NCBI GenBank assembly: GCA_037190175.1 | Contig: JBBCJM010000098.1 | Location: 1-9,198, forward strand | DNA: 9,198 bases | Reading direction: 5' to 3' | From: JBBCJM01 sp037190175 | Lineage (GTDB): Bacteria; Pseudomonadota; Alphaproteobacteria; Rhodobacterales; Rhodobacteraceae | Shown: positions 5,776 through 9,198 of the stretch, in pieces | How positions within the stretch are numbered: the stretch's first letter is position 1 | Layout: the number at the start of each line of letters is the position of its first letter | The notes under the pieces: model-generated | Database searches by the model: none | What the model saw: the letters and a program-made list of their open reading frames with translations, nothing else | Told to the model about the DNA's origin: nothing | Program-made: the position numbers and the translations under genes

Positions 5776-6915
5776 ATGATGACCCCTGCCTTCGCCCACA
5801 ACGACATCCGCATCACCGATGTGTCGCTGACGCTCTTCCGCTGGACCGGGCTGCCGCCGGTGACCTACACCCGCAACTCCACCAGCGGCTCGGGCGACTG
5901 CAACCTGGGGCTGGTCACGATCTCGACCGACGCCGGGATCGACGGCCACGCCTTCCTCGGCTCCTCCTTCCGCCCGGCGGACATCGACGCGCGCGGGTTC
6001 ATCGACAACCTCAAGCCGCTGGTGATGGGCGCGAACCCCTTCGACCGCGACCGGCTGCATGCCGATCTGATGACGCAGAACCGCTCGGTGATGTTCCGCC
6101 CGATCGGCGCCATGGACATCGCGCTGTGGGACATCGCCGGCAAGGCCGCGGGCCTGCCGATCCACCGCCTGCTGGGCACACGGCGCGACAGCCTGCCGGC
6201 CTATGCCTCGTCCTCGACCCTCAAGACCATCGAGGATTACGAACGGCAGGCGCTGGACAGCAGGGCCGCCGGCTATCGGGCCTACAAGATGCACCCGCCC
6301 AAGGACCGCGCGCTGCACATCCCGATGCTGGAACGGGTGCGCAAGGCGGTGGGCGACGACTATCCGCTGATGTACGACCCCGCGGCGATCTATTCCTATG
6401 CCGAGGCGCTGAAGATCGGCCGGGTGCTGGAGGGGCTGGGCTATCTGTGGTTCGAGGACCCGATGCCGGTCGACGACCTCTACAACTACGCCAAGCTCTG
6501 CGCCGACCTCGACATCATGGTCATGTCCACCGAATACAGCTGGGGCGGGTTCCTGGGCTATCCCGCCTGGATCATGGCGCGGGCCACCGATGCGCTGCGC
6601 GGCGACGTGGCGCTGAAGGGCGGCATCACCGGGGTGGTGAAGTCGATCCACCTAGCCGAGGCGTTCAACATGAAATACGAACTGCACCACGGCGGCAATT
6701 CGCTGAACAACATCGCCAATGCCCATGTCGCGCTGGCCACCGCGCATTGCGACTGGTTCGAGGTGATCCTGCCCGACACGGTGCAGAAATACGCGGTGAT
6801 CAACGAACTGGAGCTGGACGCCCGGGGCCACATCCGCCCGCCCGACGGCCCGGGCCTGGGGGCCGAGATCGACTTCGACCTGATCGGCCGGATGACGGTC
6901 GAGGTGCTGCGGTAA
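5776..6915 (+). CDS. Mandelate racemase-type enolase superfamily enzyme
   Basis: 379 residues. Members abstract the alpha-proton of a carboxylate bound to Mg2+, giving racemisation or dehydration, often of sugar acids. After the N-terminal capping domain (to about 130), barrel residues fall in the mandelate racemase pattern: K171-x-H173 (KxK in mandelate racemase), metal ligands D201, E227 (WFEDP) and E253, the D277/H304 dyad (27 apart, as D270/H297 in mandelate racemase) and E329 (DWFE, as E317). So the full racemase/acid-dehydratase machinery is present with His in place of the second Lys. The gene starts 16 bases after the second ATPase and is surely in its operon. Two tandem ATGs exist (5776 and 5779); GAGG at 5770-5773 is only two bases from the first and five from the second, so 5779 is the likelier start. 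Substrate unknown; an acid imported by the adjoining transporter is a reasonable guess. Confidence 0.9.
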   Translation: MMTPAFAHNDIRITDVSLTLFRWTGLPPVTYTRNSTSGSGDCNLGLVTISTDAGIDGHAFLGSSFRPADIDARGFIDNLKPLVMGANPFDRDRLHADLMTQNRSVMFRPIGAMDIALWDIAGKAAGLPIHRLLGTRRDSLPAYASSSTLKTIEDYERQALDSRAAGYRAYKMHPPKDRALHIPMLERVRKAVGDDYPLMYDPAAIYSYAEALKIGRVLEGLGYLWFEDPMPVDDLYNYAKLCADLDIMVMSTEYSWGGFLGYPAWIMARATDALRGDVALKGGITGVVKSIHLAEAFNMKYELHHGGNSLNNIANAHVALATAHCDWFEVILPDTVQKYAVINELELDARGHIRPPDGPGLGAEIDFDLIGRMTVEVLR

Positions 6916-6917
6916 CC

Positions 6918-6941
6918 CCCGCCGCGACTCGCGCGGGATTT
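6918..6941 (+). terminator. Weak hairpin between the enolase gene and the tRNA
   Basis: CCGCG (6922-6926) pairs with CGCGG (6932-6936) around a 5-base loop, just after the TAA of the enolase-family gene, followed by GATTTC. The stem is short and the T run only three bases. It could serve the plus-strand operon or lie past the tRNA 3' end on the other strand. Confidence 0.3.
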
Positions 6942-6962
6942 CAGGCAAGTCTTTGGAAGGAT

Positions 6963-7039
6963 TGGCGGACCCGGAGCGATTCGAACGCCCGACCCCCAGA
7001 TTCGTAGTCTGGTGCTCTATCCAGCTGAGCTACGGGTCC
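6963..7039 (-). tRNA. tRNA-Arg (anticodon ACG), 3' CCA encoded
   Basis: Read on the minus strand, all cloverleaf parts are present: a 7-bp acceptor stem GGACCCG/CGGGTCC, D-arm GCTC/GAGC, anticodon stem CCAGA/TCTGG with loop CTACGAA (anticodon ACG at 34-36), a 5-base variable loop, and T-arm GGGCG/CGCTC with loop TTCGAAT (one G-T pair). Discriminator G and CCA follow, 77 nt in all. It reads Arg CGN codons; A34 is normally deaminated to inosine by TadA. It lies downstream of the histidine kinase on the same strand but has its own candidate promoter. Confidence 0.97.
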
Positions 7040-7051
7040 GTCGTGGGGGGT

Positions 7052-7080
7052 GATCTAGCGGCGGTGCGGGGGGTTTGCAA
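7052..7080 (-). promoter_or_regulatory. Candidate promoter of tRNA-Arg
   Basis: On the minus strand TTGCAA (7080-7075) and TAGATC (7057-7052) are separated by exactly 17 bases, and the -10 box ends 12 bases before the mature tRNA 5' end. This is the compact geometry expected of a tRNA promoter with a very short leader. Confidence 0.55.
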
Positions 7081-7094
7081 GGGCGGAAATCGGA

Positions 7095-8513
7095 TCAGGC
7101 GGCGCTCTCGCCGGCATCCTTGGGCAGGCGGATCAGGAACTCGGTGCCGCCCGCGTCGCTGCGCACCAGCTCCAGCCGCCCGCCGTGGCCGCGCACCAGC
7201 TCGGCGGCGATGGCGAGGCCGAGGCCGGTGCCCCCCTTGCGGCTGCCGCCCTGGAAGGCTGTGAACAGATGCTCGCGCGCGCGGGCCGGCAGGCCGGGGC
7301 CGGTGTCGCCCACCCGGATCCACCATTCGCCCTCGTCCTCGCCCGCGGAGATCTCGATGGTGCCGCCGCCGCCTTGCGCCTCCAGCGCCTGCCGGGCGTT
7401 GCGCACCAGGTTCGACAGCACGCGGTAGAGTTGCTCCCCGTCCGCGCGCAGCACCATCCCCGGCGCGATGTCGATCAGGCCGGCGACCGCGGCGCCCGGG
7501 TCCGCCCCCAGCCCCTCGCCCGCCATCACGTCCTCGGCCAGCGGGCGCAGCGGCAGGCGGGTCAGGCGCGGCGGCGGCTCCTCGGCCTTGCCGAAGGCCA
7601 AGGTCGCCTCGCAGAGGCTGACCGCCCGGGCGATGGAGGCCACCAGCTTCGGCGCCGCGCGGGCCACCATCGGGTCCTCCGACCCCTCGATCCGGTCGGC
7701 GAAGAGCTGGGCCGAGGTCAGGATGTTGCGCAGGTCGTGGCTGATCTTGGCCACCGAGCCCCCCAGCTGCGCCAGCCGCTCCTTCTGCCGCAGCGCCGCG
7801 GCAAGCTGGGTCTGCATCGCCGCCAGCGCCTCCTCCGCCGCGCGCAGCTCGGCCACCCCGGCGGCGGGCGCGATCACCCGGCGGGCGTCCTCCGGCGCCT
7901 CGGCATAGGCCGCCATCGACCGCGCCACCCGGGCGATGGGCGCCACGATCAGCCGCCGCGCGGCGATGAAGAGAAGCGTGGCGGTCACCCCGGACAGCAG
8001 CGCCGACAGCACCAGGATGCGGAAGCCGTAGTCCAGCATCGCCCGGCGCAGCGGGCCGCTTTCCAGCGTGACCTCGATCAGGAGCCCCGCCTCCTGCACC
8101 GGGTTGCCGATCACCCGGATCACCCGGTTCTGCCGGTCGGCCACCTGCATCAGCGCGTCGCGGATCAACTCCCACGGGCCCGAGAGCCGCAGGTCATAGG
8201 TCGCCTCGACCGGCGAGGGGATCGGGGATGACAGCACCAGCTGCCGCACCTCGTCGCGCCGCAGCACCACGTTGAACACGCCCGCATTGGCCAGCAGTTC
8301 GGCGCCCAAGGCCTCGTCCACCTCGCCGCCGCCGGCCAGCTGCGCCAGCGAGGCGATCTGCGCCTTTTCCAGCCGCAGCAGCAGATAGTCGGCGCGGAAG
8401 CGGGCGATGGAGGGGACAAAGATCAGCACTTCGGCGACCATCACGAAGACGATCGTCAAGACCAGGAACCGCCCCGAGAGGCTGTTCAGGAATCCCAGGC
8501 GCCGTTCCGCCAC
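7095..8513 (-). CDS. Membrane sensor histidine kinase (HAMP-HisKA-HATPase)
   Basis: 472 residues. It senses an unknown signal and autophosphorylates on His before passing the phosphate to a response regulator. Topology: TM1 about 16-36, a periplasmic sensor region of about 125 residues (37-164), TM2 about 166-185, HAMP-like linker from 186, dimerisation helix with phospho-acceptor H259 (KISHDLRNIL), N-box N368-N372 (NLVRNARQAL), G1 D403-TGPG, F-box near FTAF (417-420), G2 GGTGLGL (427-433). All catalytic boxes are intact, so it should be active. The periplasmic region shows no sensor family I can name. The start codon is GTG at 8513; AGGA directly abuts it and GGGGG lies slightly upstream, so the ribosome site is poor, but the next Met (M25) would cut into TM1. 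No response regulator gene is in the window, so the kinase looks orphan here. It is divergent from rpmH. Confidence 0.93.
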   Translation of the reverse strand: MAERRLGFLNSLSGRFLVLTIVFVMVAEVLIFVPSIARFRADYLLLRLEKAQIASLAQLAGGGEVDEALGAELLANAGVFNVVLRRDEVRQLVLSSPIPSPVEATYDLRLSGPWELIRDALMQVADRQNRVIRVIGNPVQEAGLLIEVTLESGPLRRAMLDYGFRILVLSALLSGVTATLLFIAARRLIVAPIARVARSMAAYAEAPEDARRVIAPAAGVAELRAAEEALAAMQTQLAAALRQKERLAQLGGSVAKISHDLRNILTSAQLFADRIEGSEDPMVARAAPKLVASIARAVSLCEATLAFGKAEEPPPRLTRLPLRPLAEDVMAGEGLGADPGAAVAGLIDIAPGMVLRADGEQLYRVLSNLVRNARQALEAQGGGGTIEISAGEDEGEWWIRVGDTGPGLPARAREHLFTAFQGGSRKGGTGLGLAIAAELVRGHGGRLELVRSDAGGTEFLIRLPKDAGESAA

Positions 8514-8603
8514 TCCTGCCCCCGCCGGACCGGGTCGGCCCGCGCTCGCCCGGTCATTGCGCGACCGTTAGCAAAGTTGCGCGGGGAATAACAGGCATTC
8601 GGG

Positions 8604-8620
8604 CCGCGCGGTTCCGCGCG
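8604..8620. other. GC hairpin between the kinase and rpmH
   Basis: CGCGCGG (8605-8611) and CCGCGCG (8614-8620) form a near-perfect stem with a tiny loop in the 245-base divergent gap. It lies upstream of the rpmH promoter, so it would be in DNA or in the kinase leader, not in rpmH mRNA. I see no DnaA boxes or other origin features in this gap. Confidence 0.35.
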
Positions 8621-8647
8621 AAGCGCCGGAATTTCGCGGCGGATGCG

Positions 8648-8676
8648 TTGACTTGGAGGCGCGCCCTCCGTAAAGA
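8648..8676 (+). promoter_or_regulatory. Promoter of rpmH-rnpA
   Basis: TTGACT (8648-8653) and TAAAGA (8671-8676) are separated by exactly 17 bases, a good match to a housekeeping sigma promoter and fitting for a strongly expressed ribosomal gene. Transcription would start near 8683, giving a leader of about 75 bases with GGAGAG (8748-8753) as ribosome site. The spacer contains GGAGG/CCTCC arms (8655-8659, 8665-8669) and the palindrome GGCGCGCC (8658-8665); a regulator site there is possible but unproven. Confidence 0.65.
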
Positions 8677-8758
8677 GCGGGCCTTGAACGAAGGCGGCGC
8701 TCGAATCCCGTGCGGGGCAACTCCGGGACCGACGCCGCAGGATGGATGGAGAGCCGCG

Positions 8759-8893
8759 ATGAAGCGCACCTATCAACCCTCGAAGCTGGTCCGTGCCCGC
8801 CGGCACGGCTTCCGCGCGCGCATGGCGACCAAGGGCGGCCAGGCGGTGCTGAACGCGCGCCGCGCGCGCGGCCGCAAGCGCCTGTCGGCGTGA
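8759..8893 (+). CDS. rpmH: 50S ribosomal protein L34
   Basis: 44 residues, beginning MKRTYQPSKLVRARRHGFRA and ending with the Arg/Lys-rich ARRARGRKRLSA, the full-length and highly conserved L34 of the large ribosomal subunit. All signature positions (TYQPS, HGFR, RMAT, GRKRLSA) are present. The ATG at 8759 has GGAGAG five bases upstream; a longer reading of the same frame from 8648 overlaps the promoter and is not used. The next gene, rnpA, begins within its last codons (GTGA overlap), the usual order in bacteria. Confidence 0.99.
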   Translation: MKRTYQPSKLVRARRHGFRARMATKGGQAVLNARRARGRKRLSA

Positions 8894-9198
8894 CCCCCTC
8901 CGGCGCAAGCGCCGGGGCCAGCGACCAGACACCGCCGGGGCCCGGGGCGCCGGCGGTTTTGTCATGCCAGGTGTTGCGCAAGCGGGCGGATTTCCTGCGC
9001 GCGGCGCAAGCGCGTCGGCAGGGGACCGCGGGCTTCCTGCTGCAGGCGCGCGAGCGGAGGGACGGCGACCCCGCGGTGCGGGTGGGCTTCACCTGTTCCA
9101 AGAAGCTCGGCAATGCCGTGGCGCGCAACCCCGCCAAGCGGCGGCTGCGCGAGGTGAAGCGGCTCACCCATCCCCGGGCGGCGCGGCCGGGCTGGGGC
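8890..9198 (+). CDS. rnpA: Ribonuclease P protein component (partial, cut by window end)
   Basis: 103 codons are visible and the frame stays open to the last base, so the C-terminus is missing. The protein binds the RNase P RNA and helps cleave tRNA 5' leaders. Recognisable parts: KRADFLRAAQARRQGT (31-46), VRVGFTCSKKLGNAVARN (63-80) and AKRRLREVKRL (82-92). The start is taken as GTG 8890, which overlaps the rpmH stop as GTGA and gives an N-terminal extension of about 27 residues (M/V-TPSGASAG...) rich in Gly, Pro, Ala and Ser, as I recall for Rhodobacterales RnpA. GTG 8971 or TTG 8959 would drop this extension but have no good ribosome site. Oddity: the conserved RNR of the RNA-binding motif reads R79-N80-P81. 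A terminator-like hairpin lies in the extension. Confidence 0.9.
   Translation, partial: MTPSGASAGASDQTPPGPGAPAVLSCQVLRKRADFLRAAQARRQGTAGFLLQARERRDGDPAVRVGFTCSKKLGNAVARNPAKRRLREVKRLTHPRAARPGWG
8900..8915 (+). other. Short perfect hairpin at the rpmH-rnpA junction
   Basis: CCGGCGC (8900-8906) and GCGCCGG (8909-8915) form a 7-bp stem with a 2-base gap (in practice 6 bp with a CAAG loop), starting seven bases past the rpmH stop. It may protect the rpmH 3' end or shape initiation of rnpA. Confidence 0.4.
8931..8960 (+). terminator. Terminator-like hairpin inside the 5' part of rnpA
   Basis: ACCGCCGG (8931-8938) pairs perfectly with CCGGCGGT (8950-8957) around an 11-base GC loop; TTTT (8957-8960) is at the 3' edge. 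Stem plus T-run resembles an intrinsic terminator or attenuator. It lies 37 bases past the rpmH stop, within the variable N-terminal extension of rnpA, and could lower rnpA transcription relative to rpmH. Confidence 0.45.

Noticed and set aside
5395..6651. Minus-strand open frame (418 codons) opposite the second ATPase and enolase genes
   Set aside because: Spans two convincing plus-strand genes and shows no motif of its own.
6963..7039. tRNA-Arg as an integration (att) site for a mobile element
   Set aside because: tRNA genes are common integration sites, but no integrase, no repeated tRNA 3' end and no island-like genes are visible in the window.
8648..8758. N-terminal extension of L34
   Set aside because: L34 is strongly conserved at 44-46 residues starting MKRTYQPS; the extension covers the promoter boxes.
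8514..8758. Replication origin near rpmH
   Set aside because: rpmH lies near oriC in some bacteria, but I see no DnaA-box cluster or AT-rich unwinding region here, and dnaA is absent.

Overview
The window is very GC-rich (roughly 70%) with the strong G/C third-position codon bias of an alphaproteobacterium, most likely a member of the Rhodobacteraceae (Rhodobacter/Paracoccus relatives). That call rests on protein character, on the rpmH-rnpA arrangement with an N-terminally extended RnpA, and on a GC hairpin plus 'ACCCCCGAGGATATTT' intergenic module that I remember from this family. It is an inference from reading, not from a search.

Layout, left to right. (1) Positions 27-1223, minus strand: an exported protein of unknown function with one textbook EF-hand calcium loop. 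(2) 1405-2376, plus: a ketopantoate reductase (PanE/ApbA) family oxidoreductase with its own likely promoter and a strong GC hairpin after it. (3) 2576-3466, plus: a BKACE (DUF849, beta-keto acid cleavage) enzyme starting at TTG. (4) 3467-3775: a 309-base stretch with no intact gene. It holds two similar repeat modules facing each other, an operator-like triple half-site, and the last ~29 codons of what looks like a DppC-type permease, whose stop overlaps the next start as ATGA. (5) 3776-4762 and 4746-5759, plus: the two ATPases of a di/oligopeptide-type (Opp/Dpp) ABC importer. (6) 5776-6915, plus: a mandelate-racemase-type enolase superfamily enzyme, 16 bases after the second ATPase. (7) 6963-7039, minus: tRNA-Arg(ACG), with a plausible promoter. 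(8) 7095-8513, minus: a two-TM sensor histidine kinase. (9) 8759-8893 and 8890 to the window end, plus: rpmH (L34) and the start of rnpA.

Genes 2-6 read as a catabolic neighbourhood for an organic acid or acid-containing compound: uptake ATPases, an acid dehydratase/racemase-type enolase, a beta-keto acid cleaving enzyme and a 2-keto/2-hydroxy acid oxidoreductase. The substrate cannot be read from the sequence. The most unusual point is that the importer has no substrate-binding protein or permease genes here. Only a permease tail survives, fused directly to a repeat module, which suggests a repeat-associated deletion or rearrangement (or an assembly misjoin). The right third (tRNA, kinase, rpmH-rnpA) is conserved housekeeping chromosome; a terminator-like hairpin sits inside the 5' part of rnpA.
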